Below are positions 12,631 to 24,600 of a DNA stretch of 64,000 nt, one piece after another. Below the pieces are notes generated by a model, which saw only the letters and a list, made by a program, of their open reading frames with translations, was not told where the DNA came from and made no database searches. The DNA comes from Nannobrachium achirus (Eukaryota; Chordata; Actinopteri; Myctophiformes; Myctophidae): contig OY997657.1 in the NCBI GenBank assembly GCA_963921795.1, positions 27,005,377-27,069,376 on the forward strand, written 5' to 3'. The position numbers and the translations under genes are program-made. Every line of letters starts with the position of its first letter. The stretch's first letter is position 1.

Positions 12631-12850
12631 CATATATCTCTGCTCATTTGTATTGATGCGAAAAGCCAATGGGACTTTTAAAAGCAACTCTGAAAGTACT
12701 GCGTTGTCAGAGAGATCTACAGTACGCTGCAGTGAGAGCCACTACTGGAAAGAAGTAGAAAGAGAGAGCATTGATTTACTGAGAGAGGGAGGAGAGGGGC
12801 AGCGGCAAAGAGGCATGAATGAAGATGGGAAGTGGAAAGTTTTAAGAGTA

Positions 12851-12970
12851 AAGGCAAGAAAGTGAGAGGAAAAAATAGAACCAGGTGAAAATAACAGGCC
12901 GGGGGACTGCACCACTCACATCCTCCCTTCTAGCATGCACGCACGCATGCACGCGCACACGCACGCACAC

Positions 12971-13008
<38 letters not shown>

Positions 13009-13165
13009 GCACACGCACACGCACACGCACACGCACACACAGGTCCCTTTTGAAAATGACTAGAAAGGCAAGAAAGTGAGCGGAAAAAATAGAACCAGGT
13101 GATATGGACAGAAAATAACAGGCCGGGAGACTGCACCACTCACATCCTCCCTTGCATGCATGCAT

Positions 13166-13199
<34 letters not shown>
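12851..13199. repeat. 214-bp direct duplication with CA/GCAC tracts
   Basis: AAGGCAAGAAAGTGAG recurs at 12851 and 13065. Both are followed by GGAAAAAATAGAACCAGGTG, AATAACAGGCCGGG and CTGCACCACTCACATCCTCC, and each copy ends in a CA/GCAC-rich tract (12934-13041 and 13153-13199). The first copy lacks a 12-bp stretch present in the second. Confidence 0.85.
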
Positions 13200-13415
13200 G
13201 GGTCTCAAGGGGCTATCCCTTCGATAAAATCTTACACAAACACACACACACACACACACAGTGATTCAGTATGCACACTCAAACACCATCTTACGTACTA
13301 ATACTGTAGTATTTCTCTCACATTTTCTTCATGATAACCTACATACACTGTAGGAAAAAAAGACACATGCACACGCATGCACACACGGGCAGACCACTGT
13401 AAAGACCTACAAAGG

Positions 13416-13520
<105 letters not shown>

Positions 13521-13815
13521 CATTCAGTTCCCTACATTAACCACATCATAAGGTCCATTAGTGGAGAAATAAACAGTGTCTCTCAGAGTTAAGTATGATG
13601 ACATCATTATCACTTATTTGCTCCCAGCTGTCCCCCGCTTGTCTTTCACTGTCTGTATATTATCAAGACACCGTGGGTGGGTCATTTGGGTGGGCAGAGA
13701 TGAGATGATATCAAATGGCTCACAACAGAACTAATGACTCACAGAGCATTACCATAATGTGACCACTGGAGGACACTGTTGTATGCACAAACAATGCTCT
13801 CTTTACTGGTTGAAT

Positions 13816-13816
<1 letters not shown>

Positions 13817-13875
<59 letters not shown>
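13817..13875. repeat. (GA)n microsatellite
   Basis: About 29 GA units abutting the left end of the next MITE. Confidence 0.95.
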
Positions 13876-13877
<2 letters not shown>

Positions 13878-14594
13878 TTAAAGGCATAGTTCACCACCAA
13901 AAGGACTTTTTTTCTGTCAATTACTAACCCCATGGAGCCATGACTCTTCTTTTTTTTTGGCGCATTCATGAGCCAATAATTTGATGACCACTGAACCTCC
14001 ACCGGTCATCAAATTATTGGCTTAGGAATGAGACGAAAACAAAAAAAAATCTCCATGAAATCAAGGCTTCGTGGGGTGTGTAATTGATAAAATGACATAA
14101 TTTTCTAGATTTTGAAAAGACCCCTGATTATGCTATATCAGGGGTCTTCAATGTTTTCAGGCCAAGGACCCCTTAGTTAAGAAAGGCCCCCTGTTGAAGA
14201 CCCCTGTGCTGTCTTATTTTGTTGTGTTCTTTTTTTTTTTTTTTTTTTTTTTTACCGTTTGGTGAATTGAGAAATTAGGAACACTATCAATTTTATTGTG
14301 TAAACTTACTTGATTGCCTTGCTGTGCTGCTCCACCCCCTGCTGATAACGTGACCCATGGGTGTCTCTAATTAAGTGAGTTGGTAACACACAGCTCAAGT
14401 TTGACCAGATGAAGAGCTACTGCTCGAAAGGTTGTCAATATATTAACTCATTTGGAGCAGAGTGTGCAGGTTTCTTTTCGACTATGCTATTTTTCACCCA
14501 GCACCTTATTTAAGAGATATATATTACATATTTTTCTACTTTTTATAAGTGTGTGATAGAAAATAAGTCATTTTTGGGTGAACTATACCCTTAA
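13878..14594. mobile_element. TTAA-flanked MITE, 717 bp
   Basis: The left end TTAAAGGCATAGTTCACC and the right end, inverted, TTAAGGGTATAGTTCACCC match the very common fish MITE end that begins TTAAAGGGATAGTTCACCC. TTAA occurs at both borders (13878-13881, 14591-14594). Inside are a hairpin with 19-bp arms (13971-13989 with 14004-14022), a nested 68-bp hAT remnant (14139-14206) and a poly-T run (14230-14252). No transposase frame. Confidence 0.85.
14139..14206. mobile_element. 68-bp solo hAT MITE remnant
   Basis: Only the two ends of the CAGGGGTCTTCAAC family remain: CAGGGGTCTTCAATG, CCAAGGACCCCTTAGTT, then CCCCCTGTTGAAGACCCCTG. Flanks TGCTATAT and TGCTGTCT match at six of eight positions. 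It is an internal-deletion derivative nested in another MITE. Confidence 0.85.
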
Positions 14595-14641
14595 CTATGG
14601 ATGTACCCCCTCTCTCTATCTCTTATTGTTTCTCATTGTGA

Positions 14642-14728
<87 letters not shown>
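14642..14728. repeat. (GT)n microsatellite
   Basis: About 43 GT units. Confidence 0.95.
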
Positions 14729-14730
<2 letters not shown>

Positions 14731-15582
14731 AGTACACGTTTGTACATAATGTAAACATATTGTAATAAATGTGTCCAATGTGTATTTAAATAGAGTAAAT
14801 CAACCAGTAATCCTCATATTCAGCCCTCATCGAGCACTCCTGTATGTTCATTTTCTCAATTTCCTGTTGGCCTATACACATGTCTTTCTGCCGCTTAAAT
14901 GAAAATGGCCTGCCATTGCCTGACTCCCCCTTGTCATGGAAATGAAAAATATTGCTTGCCATGGCTGTCGAGCTCCATATCCTTGGTCAGACAATGCTGC
15001 TGACATTTCCTATAGGTGTCTGTTGTATTGCTCTGGCATTTAGAGAGACCGTTGTACAGCTCACTGCACTCTCCACGCAGGAAAATCCTGAGTGTTCATT
15101 TAACTCTAAAAGAAAGAGTCCATTTCAACACATTCACTCAGCTAACTGAGCCGAATCAGCACCCTGGATTTGACTGTGCATGGTGCACGTATACTGTAGC
15201 AAGAGACTGAACGAAATTAAACCAAATCACAATCGCTGTTTCCTTGACAACATCAATGTTGTTGACACCAGCGGGAATTGGGGTCTGGCATTTGTTTGAC
15301 TGCTCATTAATAAGATACAACAAAATACAACATGAGAGTAGTGGCTGAATTGTGGCGGCCCAAATGATATTGGAGTGGAGTGTATTTTTCTTCACTTGCT
15401 GTGGGCTATTTACGCTGGTAGCCAATTGTATTATATTGAGTTAAGCAACCATGGGCTAATAAGTGTTAACACACTCAGTGATTCCCAAGCTATGGATCCG
15501 AACGAATTGTTCCATCACCGAACAATTTCTATGGGTCGGGAGTGAATGTCCCCTTTTTTATGTTTTATGTTTCATATATAAC

Positions 15583-15586
<4 letters not shown>

Positions 15587-15629
<43 letters not shown>
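15587..15629. repeat. (TA)n microsatellite
   Basis: About 21 TA units. Confidence 0.95.
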
Positions 15630-15635
<6 letters not shown>

Positions 15636-15713
15636 GTATCACTTTTACCAGAAATTTGTAAAAATCTACATTTTCAAAAGAAGATTTTTTATTTACCTTT
15701 TAATAATGAAAAT

Positions 15714-15736
15714 GGCAGATCTACAAGCTCACAATT
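15714..15736 (+). repeat. Half copy of the dispersed palindrome
   Basis: GGCAGATCTACAAGCTCACA matches one arm exactly. No partner arm follows within 100 bp. Confidence 0.65.
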
Positions 15737-16833
15737 GTCAGCCTTCTGATTGGTCCCTGACTGACCAACCAGCAGGCTCTTCCTGCCTTGTACCGCCCTG
15801 GTTCCGCCTTTTTTATGTTGAATTTGCTAAAACATAATTTTTGGAGAAATAAAAACATTTAAAAACATGCCAGTCACTGCACCTGAGAGGCTCCTTTTTA
15901 CTGAAACCAAGTTTAAAATGAGAATTCAATACACAAAATAACAATAAGAAGCAACGGAATTTCATTGGTAGTGGATGGAGAGAAAAGACTTTTGTCCCAC
16001 CAAGACACAGCAACCAAAGGGTGCGAAGAGGGGCGGGACAACGGGCAGGACTTGACAAAGGGTCAATTGCGTCTTGTGTACAGAAAATCTTTATACTGCT
16101 GATTGAGGTCAGATAAAAAAAAATAAAAAAAGGGCTGACGTGGCATATATTTATAAATTCCTTGTATGTTTTAAAGTAGAAGTGATCGCTAATTACGACA
16201 AAGGCAATTTGTCTCACACATTAAACAATTGTTTTTGTCTTGTTTGTTAACAATCAGCCAGACAAAGAAGTGTGACACACAGAGAGTATCAAAGACACTT
16301 TTCAATTCATCAGTCAAGATTTCTTTTTTTTCAGCATCCCTGTGAGGATTAGAGCTGAAGAAATCTTGAAGGGATGACGTTTGAGTCTTCTTTTGTTTTG
16401 AAAACTTGGGGTGGGAAGCATGGTATCCTCAGAGGACATGGTGAATCAGAAGGGATCTTATAAGCCTGCATCGCTGTGGGTTCTTCCAACAGCCCAGAAA
16501 CATTGGAAATCATGCATGTGCTAATAACCATCAATTATCATCATGAGCTTAATTTTGGCTCTTGACAGTCAAAGCCCTAGCCTCGTAAACCAGACTCTCC
16601 TTTCGAATCAGAAGGCAGGAGGAATCTAGTTTGCTAGGCTATCAAAGCCCCTCTTCTGCACTAGATTTTAAATGCAAGGAATCAGTTTTTGTCTCATAGA
16701 AGAGTTGAGTGTGATTCTTTGCGGCAGATTGCACAAAACCTTAGATTTGACTTGTGGTTAAATTGAATATAAACAATATATTTCTTCTAAGGAAATCTTC
16801 TTAAGTGCATTTTGAATGAGAGTCTATCATGTA

Positions 16834-18258
16834 TAGGGATGGGTATCGAAAACCGGTTCTTGTTGAGAACCGGTTGCCCGTGGTTCGGTTCCATGGAATC
16901 GTTAGCCAATGTCCTTAACGATTCTGCTATCGATTCCTGCATATGCGCGATGACATCACGTCACACACGCGACGCGCTGCCTTGTTTAGAAGCAGCCAAC
17001 ATGTTGTCTGATGCTCTGGTCCTGTGACTAACTAAAGCAAACATAACAAGTAGCAGGCAGTCTACTTTATAGTGGCAGCCTACATAATACAGATGGTGCT
17101 GGTTACCTTTGCAATGTACGGATATATTCCATAATCCTGTGTCTGTCAATGTCGTCTCAAAAAAGAAGAAGAGAAAAAAAAAAGCATCGTGTCACCAGGC
17201 TTTCCTGCCTCCAGACGGTCCATGCAGAAGGAGTTTACTTTCACTTTCATTTAACAGAAAGCAACAGCTTTGCAAAAGCTCTTGCAAGGCTGCAAGGTAC
17301 AGAAAAAGCCATCCTATAGCCTAAATGTCCCTTTATTTTAGCCAGTTTCAAAGGAAAACCACCTCCCGTTTCTCTGTTGTTGAAAAAAAAAAAAGTCAGT
17401 TCACTTTGCGTGGTGTCGTTGTGTGTCTGTCCGCACGCTGGATTAATCAATGCATGTCCAGGTGAAGCCCGTTAAAAGTCGTTATAGTATCCTCCGATAG
17501 TTTCACAAAGTACATTAAGCAACAGAAATGTATTATTTAACATTTTAAGTCCCTTACAGAGGTTTTACAACCCAAACAACAGGAACAGTGTCATGAGGTA
17601 ATATTTTGCCCTTAAATATTTGAAAGGAATAGACTAGAGTCAGACTACTGTGACATAAGGTAAATTTCTCACCTTGAAAACAACAAATGCAACCTTATTT
17701 ATTTTAGCTTTTAAGACAATCGTTTTAAAACAATATTTATTCAATAATAATATTTTTAATAATATTTGAAATAAATTATCTCAATATGTAGCCATAATTT
17801 TAAAATAAAGTTTTTGCCATAATCATGCAGCTCTAACAGTGACACAGACATAGCAGCAATGGCACAGCAATTACAAATATAGGCTATATACAGTAGTATG
17901 TATTTTTAACTTTAGGCCTTTCAGTGAATGATCAGCTGGCATCAATATTATATCCATATTAGGGCTACACTGTAAAAAAAATAAGTTGTGCCTTCACATT
18001 CTGAGCACTGCAAAAACGGGACGTTGGATTGAGCTTTTTTGGGTGAAAAATATAAATAAAAACTAGAAAAAGAAGAAAATGACAGGAGGAGAATAAGGAG
18101 TGGAGGAGGTAGAAAAGACCATTGGCCACTATTTCTGACCAGCCCCCTGCATGGCGAGGGGGCTGAGAATCGATAAGAGAATCGATAAGGAACCGGATCG
18201 ATAAGCAGAACCGGAATCGGAATCGGAATCGCTAAAATCTTAACGATACCCATCCCTA
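16834..18258. mobile_element. hAT-type element, 1.43 kb, perfect TSD
   Basis: The left end TAGGGATGGGTATCGAAAAC mirrors the right end CGATACCCATCCCTA. Exact 8-bp duplication ATCATGTA (16826-16833 and 18259-18266). Subterminal ACCGGTTC and GAATCGATAAG-like motifs are repeated. No convincing transposase frame, so it is an internally deleted, non-autonomous copy. The perfect target duplication argues for a fairly young insertion. Confidence 0.92.
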
Positions 18259-19231
18259 ATCATGTACTGTATAACCAGCTTAATTAAGTTTCATCGCTCA
18301 TGGGAATTTCTTGTCCACTTTTATGGGTTGGTTCGATTACACTCTTTGGGATTAAATGAACACTGAGAATGTTAACTGTGTACTGAAGGAAAAACTCCTG
18401 TGTCTTCATTCTATTTAATGTAATGATAGGTTGTTCTGTCATATTTGTGTTCTAGCAACCTATGATGTCTAGTGCCATTACTAAAGAAATCACACAGGTA
18501 AAAGTCTCTCTCTAGCACCTCAGGTATGCAATCATTTACAAGATCTTTTAGCATTTAGTACATGAACCCCAGTGTGGGGTTATTCTTAATTGTCTGAAAC
18601 AGCCTGTTCCTATTTGTGATACTTTTCAACTGAGACCAACGGTGTGCTATACTGATCTTGTTGAAAGCAAGTGTATGGTAGGTAGAGTAAGATTGGTTTG
18701 TTCAGGCTAAAAACTGACTCCCTATTGCACTTTGTGAACTCAAATCATTAAAGATTCTGACTTACATTATTACAGTAGAAAGACAATTTGAGGCAAAACA
18801 TGCTGTCTCTATGTATTGTACGGTGCATTATACATATTATACTTCCACTCTAACTTGCAAAAACATAAAGGAGATTCATATAAAATAATATAATTGCTGA
18901 ATGCTCATTGTTGAAAAACAACAAGGCCATTTTAAATGAAAATGAGGCAGTCATTCAGAACTGTACTGTACTAGTTCTGAGGGAATCTTAGTAGGATGGA
19001 ATGGAAGTCAATCTTGTAGCTGCACCCATGTATCTAATAGGTTGGATTTTAATCTTCCCATTGAGAGTTTAAGTGGCAAAGACATGGTTTCATCTCAACA
19101 CTGGCTATGCAATTAATTGCAATGTGGTCACCGAGGGCAGGATCAATGGGAAGGGCGCTATTGACGTCCCACTGCCATGGCCTGTATGTGCTTGCTTCAT
19201 AAGTGGAGTCAAAGAAACGACCCACAATTTA

Positions 19232-19295
19232 ATTTTCTCTTCTCTTCTCTTCTCTTCTCTTCTCTTCTCTTTTATTTTCTTTTCTTTTCTTTTCT
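19232..19295. repeat. (CTCTT)n/(CTTTT)n pentanucleotide tract
   Basis: About seven TCTTC units followed by TTTTC units; the strand is almost pure pyrimidine. Confidence 0.9.
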
Positions 19296-19818
19296 CACAA
19301 TCAATGTTCATATTGGTGTCATCTATGGTTATATTAAGTGAGGAAAAAGAACTTTGGCAAGAGGATGCATTTGTTTGCTTTCTCCGCAGTTGTGTCATTG
19401 TGTTCTTAGGACCCTCGCCGAACGTTGTTTTCCACAAGAAGTAAGCCTTTACACCACTATAAGTTGCCATCTGCAGTATGCATACTTGATATCATTAAGT
19501 TCTCTTTTCTTCTCTTCTCACTTACACCGCTTTAAGTTGCTCTCTAAGACATCTGCAGTATGCATATTTGATATCATTAAGTCCTGGATGTCTCACAGTG
19601 AATGCAAATCCATTTTATCTACACATAGGGCATCTCTATGAAGGTGTACTGTGGAGCCATGCAGCATCTGTTGCCTCCAGCAGGGATAAAAAGGTTCCTC
19701 CGCAGCAGATGTAACCTTGTCCAGGCACCTGGCCATTATACAGTATATGAAGTTTATATCAGCATCAGTTCTCTCGCTGAAAATACTATCTGAACAACAG
19801 TTATTAGCACATTGCTTT

Positions 19819-20116
19819 TAGGTTGGTCAGTTATTTGACATATTTGACATAATCGCAATTATTTTGTCATAATCGTCATAATGTTGAAAAATGTTTATAC
19901 ATTTTCAAACATTTAAAAAAATAGAGGAAATAAAGTTGTCAAATATGTCAGTAATTTCTTTGTATATTTAGGTTATGTGTCATATCTGCCATGTGCAACT
20001 TCAATGCAAGCCAAACAGAAAGGTAATTTTCAACGACAAAAACAATTAAATCATAATCGCAATTATTTGAGTGACAATTAATCGTCAAGTAAAATGTCAT
20101 AATCATGACAGCCCTA
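19819..20116 (-). mobile_element. hAT-type MITE lacking the palindrome
   Basis: Same family as 43446-43842 in opposite orientation. Shared blocks include AATCGCAATTATTTTGTCAT, AAAGTTGTCAAATATGTCAG and TTAGGTTATGTGTCATATCT. The right end is GACAGCCCTA; the left boundary is uncertain. This copy lacks the dispersed palindrome carried by its relative at 43656-43710. Confidence 0.75.
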
Positions 20117-20812
20117 CCTGTGGCCCCTTCCCCTCCTTCCTTCAGCAACTTGCCTGTCCCAATCTCTTGTTCATTAGGCCTGTAGTTATACTGTAGTTAA
20201 TTGCTTGTTAGCTAGGATTATAAGCATAATGTCGAATCCTCGGGCTGGCCCTGACATAATGGTAAATTATTCAATAATATTATATTGTACATACTGTACA
20301 AGGGTAATAGTTGATCCAATGCAGGTATGAACTGGCAAGAAGATGCTGGTTAACCTTACGCATGCTAATGAGTAGGCGATTCAAAAATATTTCCATTACA
20401 TTTTGCACATTTATTTTTTGCGTATAAGAGAAGCGTTATTGTAGAGTTATTCAAAAAGGAAAATCCAATATGTGTTTAATGAAGGCAATGAAGCTGTTAC
20501 ATAGCAACCATTTAATTGTAATTTAAAAGTAAAATTAACACAAAAACAAACACTTCTACAAGCACAAATACTACTACAAACACTACATGAGTGATTGATT
20601 TGTGTCCACTCTGCTGTCCAATCTGCCTTGTGGAAAACCATTTCCACAAAGCATGTTTCACGTGGTATCTCTGGTCAATATCTGTGACCTGGATATCCAT
20701 GTTGAACAGCCTCCCTGTCAATACACAAATTCATTACAAATAATGCCCACAGTCATATAGTGCGCTAGTTGATCTATAATGCCATTGTAAAATCAGTTGA
20801 CAATGTTACTGC

Positions 20813-23485
20813 ATGAATGTCAGTGAAAGTAGGTTGATGACAATCAAACGCATTGTTGCACTGAGATGGAGTATTGAAACTGTCAGCTATATGCCCACTG
20901 CAAGAGTCAGGGAGCATTGTGGGAGGCGTAAACAACTAGGACAGACGACTGAGTTAGGGATCGAAAAAAGCCACACATTTGAAATCTGTTCCAGTCGGCT
21001 TACCATGGTTCACTTATGTGTGTCTATATCTGATGAGGGTCCAAGGTTGGAGTCTGTACAGAAACATTCACCAAAGCCAGTACGAGCAAAGAAAAAGAAG
21101 ACTAATGATATGGATAATCTACGACGCCGGTCAAGTTCCAGAAATGCCACATCCCGGCAGGACCGCGGCTCCTGCTCTTCCACTGCCTCTTGCCCTGTCT
21201 TCTCTGGCCCGTGCAGTGACCAGGAAGATGAGCCTCCTCTACGACGCCAGTCTATTCCTACACTCCACTGTTCACGTTCCAGACTCCAAAATTCCAGTGC
21301 CAGGGGATCTCTTCCCAGTCTCCCAGGGTCTACCTCTTGCCTCCAGGGATCTCTCCAGAGTCTTGAGGGATATCTTACCAGCCTCCCAGAGTCAACCTCT
21401 CTCCAGAGTCTTGAGGAATATCTGACCAGCCTCCCAGGACCTAGTCTCCAAGGTTATCTGCCCAGCCTCCCAGGATCTACACCCAGTCCCCAAGGATGTC
21501 AGCCCAGTCTTAAAGGATCTCTACCCAGCTTACAAGGATCTCTACCCAGCCTTCAAGGATCTCTTCCAAATCTCCAAGACCTTATGGCCAGCCTCCAAGG
21601 ATATATACCCAGTCCGAAAGGATCGCTGTCCAGTCTCCAAGGATTTCTGCCCAGCCTCCAAGGATCTCAGCCCAGCCTCCAAGGATCTCTGCCCAGTCTC
21701 CAGGGATCTCTGCCCAACTTTCAAGGATCTCTGCCCAGTCTCCAGGGATCTCTGGCCAGCTTTCAAGGATCTATACCTAGTCCGAAAGGATCGCTGTCCA
21801 GTCTCCAAGGATCTATATCCAGTCTCCAAGGATCTCTGTCCAGCCTTCAAGGATCTTTGCCCAGCTTTCAAGGATCTCTGTCCAGCCTTCAAGGATCTTT
21901 GCCCAGTCTCCAAGGATCTCTGCCCAGCCTTCAAGGATCTTTGCCCAGCTTTCAAGGATCTCTGCCCAGTCTCCAAGGATCTCTGCCCAGCCTTCAAGGA
22001 TCTACACGCAGTCCCAAAGGATCTTTGCCCAGTCTCCAAGGAGCTCTGTCCAGCCTCCAAGGAGCTCTGCCCAGTCACAGATCTCTGCCCAGCCTTCAAG
22101 GATCTCTGCCCGACATCCAACACTCCTTACTTAGCCTGAAAGGCTCAAAGCGGGGGTCACTGTGCAGCTTGGACAAACCCAACCCCAGTGAGCGAAGCTC
22201 CAGTCCCAGCCTACGGAGTGGCAATGGCAGCTCCAGTGAAGAGGACAATAGTTGGGACACCAGTAGCTGGAGCTCAGGTGCCACCTGTCTCCTGAGGGTA
22301 CCAATTAAACAGCACAACAATGAAGCATTGCCAGTCCACTCTGATTCAGATGAAAAAAATGGTACGATTAATAAAACTGTTCAAACCACCATGACCAAGG
22401 CTGAACCTGAAGTAATTTACCAAAATCTTATCTTTTCACAAGCTGGGACTAAAACTGGTGTCAAAGGAGATGGTGGGCCACACAGTACCTCCACAATATC
22501 AAGGAAGGAGAGTGGAGCCAAGATGTTGTCCTCATCTTGCCAGACCATAAATACAGCTCCATCCCATCCAAGGGACCAAAGGGTAGAAAATAGGCTCAAG
22601 TTCTCCAAGTTTCTGGATGAGGTGACATGCAGAGTACTGAAGTCCAGTCCAGGTGCTACTCCACCATTGTCTGCCAACCGACACCCCCATTACCCATCTC
22701 CAGGAGCACCATCCAGGTGGCACCAAGGGGGTGTAGGAGCACAAAGTGTATCTACACCCCCATCAGGTCCAGTGCCTCCACCAGCACAACCAGGCTCCTG
22801 GAACAGCCCACCCAGCTCGATTCTCAAGACCACGAAGGAGTACAATTTGGGGGATTTTATAGGCTCGATGCAGTGGAGCCAGACAATGCCCAGTTGTAAG
22901 GTCCTCGAGCCAGGGGAGTTCTCAAGGAAGGTGAAGGGAGTGGTGAATTCTTACTCAGAGCACAATCTGGAACAATGTACAAAGATCCAGTCACAGCCAT
23001 CCACCGGGAGGCTTTATCTGGAGACAGACATTGACAGGGTTAGACAACTGGATGAACTGGTAGCTAATAGTGCTCTGGGGAATGAGAGGACGGAAAGAAC
23101 ACCAGAGAAGGACATGGAGAGAGGAAAGGAGAGAGAGAACAAGAGGGAGAGCATGTCGTTGGAGAGAGATCAGGGAACAGGGGTGGAAGAGAGGAGAAAG
23201 GAGAAGGAGAGAAGAGAAGAAAGCCACAGGGAGAGAGACAGGGGGACAGATAAAGGGAGGGCAAATGACAAAGGTAAAGAAAGGCCCAGTGGGAGCTCGA
23301 GAGACAGAGGAATGGAAAGAGGAAGGGAGAAAGAGAAGAGAGCGGTGCGTGGAATTCATGAGTCTCCCTATCCCCGAGCGACTTCCAATGGGAGGAGCAG
23401 TCCCCGCCCCATTTTAAGTTGCAAAGACGGATTTCCTAGAATGTCCTACAGGTCCACTTCACTGCCCAGACCTCTTATATACCCT
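20813..23485 (+). CDS. Large repeat-rich exon, possible 5' exon of BEGAIN
   Basis: The frame stays open from 20801, and at 23486 a consensus donor (CCT then GTGAGTAG) closes it in phase 0. Without splicing it would run on to a stop at 23537-23539. The first Met is 20813 in weak context. The Met at 21005 has a strong Kozak context (ACCATGG) and is my preferred start; 21110 is another candidate. From the 20813 start, residues about 92-97 are basic (PVRAKKKK). Residues 214-443 are about 33 tandem heptads, consensus GSLPSLQ. KFSKFLDEVTCRVL (596-609) and YNLGDFIGSMQW (from 677), through about 756, look like conserved non-repeat blocks. Residues about 757-850 are Arg/Glu/Lys-rich. There is no signal peptide or membrane segment. 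I do not recognise the family; it looks like a disordered scaffold. The same strand and the phase match to 27258 suggest it joins BEGAIN. It may instead be a separate gene. Confidence 0.75.
21452..22141 (+). repeat. Coding 21-bp minisatellite (about 33 units)
   Basis: Unit approximately GGATCTCTGCCCAGCCTCCAA plus or minus third-position changes, encoding GSLPSLQ. It spans 690 bp, 33 units with one residue lost near unit 31, and all indels keep frame. Units 8, 16 and 27 carry a variant ending SPK. Units 8 and 16 (21599 and 21767, exactly 168 bp apart) share a 34-bp identical stretch with codons not used elsewhere in the array. The minus strand is also open across it (21542-22123), as expected when a 21-bp unit lacks stops in one antisense frame. 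Confidence 0.95.
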
Positions 23486-24524
23486 GTGAGTAGTATACTA
23501 CTGCAGTCTGTGCAGCTTCCCTCCTTTGATCGTCTTTAATGATTGGCAGGTCATTGCATTCTAATTTCTTGTCTTATTCTCTCACATACTGTACTGTCGT
23601 TAAAGCAGGCTTTGGCAACCTGCCCGCCATTCTGCGTAGATTCTAATATCATAATAATAATAATAATCCTATTAAAAAAACACAGTACTGCACAGAAGCC
23701 ATCAGCCTAGTCCTTCACGTTTCATCATCAAACAGTATATTGCTGATAAGTAGGTGCTGAATACACACAGCCCTAATGGCTTTACTTGATCCTATCCAAC
23801 CAAGATATATTGCATCATATGCTTCCATGTTAGCGAGACATTTATATTTTACGCATTTATAAAAATGGCCTTTATAGTTGATCTGTTGCTTAATTGCATC
23901 TGACAGATTGCCCCCTTAAGGCTCGCAAAACTGCATCCTCAAAGAAGCAGACATGCTTATTCATTACATTTATGTGTGGATTAATAGGGATGCTGTAATC
24001 AGGAATAACAGTGAATGAACATAAAAAGAGATGTATGATTGCACACCAACAAACCTATATACAGTTACATGCCTGCAGTGCAGAATTAATATTTTCTTGT
24101 ATGCTGCCTGAATTTACAAGTTCTCAGAGGAATGCTACACTAAAAGTCTTCATTCCCTCTCATTTAAATGCATTTGCATTTTCTTCCCCTCTAAACATCG
24201 AGCAGAGAGATAGAAAAAGAAAGAATTGGTCTCTTTGGCACATGACATTAAAAATACATTCACCCTTATTTACTACTTATTTACCCAGTGCCTAGAGTAA
24301 AAGAAAGAATGATAGCCTGGGTTTCAAATACATTTCACTTTCCTGCCTACCCATGTGAAGGTAGCTTAAACATAAATAATTTAAACACCTCCATCATTTT
24401 TGCGCGTTTTAGCTTCAGGCGTAGACATGACTCTCTGTACCATGTATCCTACCATGGTACCATGTACCAGCTACTCTCACCCTGATAAAGCGTGTGATAT
24501 ACTTTGTTGCACATGGTGACGTGC

Positions 24525-24600
24525 ACCAAAAACAGTAGATCTTCAAGTTCACAACACGTGGATGTGCGGCGTGTTGTGAGCAAGGGGACCTGCTATTTCC
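24525..24600. repeat. Degenerate copy of the dispersed palindrome
   Basis: AACAGTAGATCTTCAAGTTC, ACAACACG, then CGTGTTGTGAGCAAGG and CCTGCTATTTCC. Only part of the arms still pairs. Confidence 0.55.

Noticed and set aside
15813..16217. 134-residue open frame on the minus strand
   Set aside because: Low-complexity Phe/Leu-rich translation of AT-rich DNA, no domain, no splice context.
21542..22123. 193-residue open frame on the minus strand (QRSLKAG/QRSLETG heptads)
   Set aside because: It is the complement of the 21-bp coding minisatellite. A repeat unit without stops in one antisense frame stays open throughout. No start context, splice site or non-repeat extension supports it, while the + frame extends far beyond the repeat on both sides.
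21452..22141. CRISPR-like look of regular short repeats
   Set aside because: Units are contiguous at 21 bp with no unique spacers, and encode an in-frame heptad. The genome is eukaryotic.
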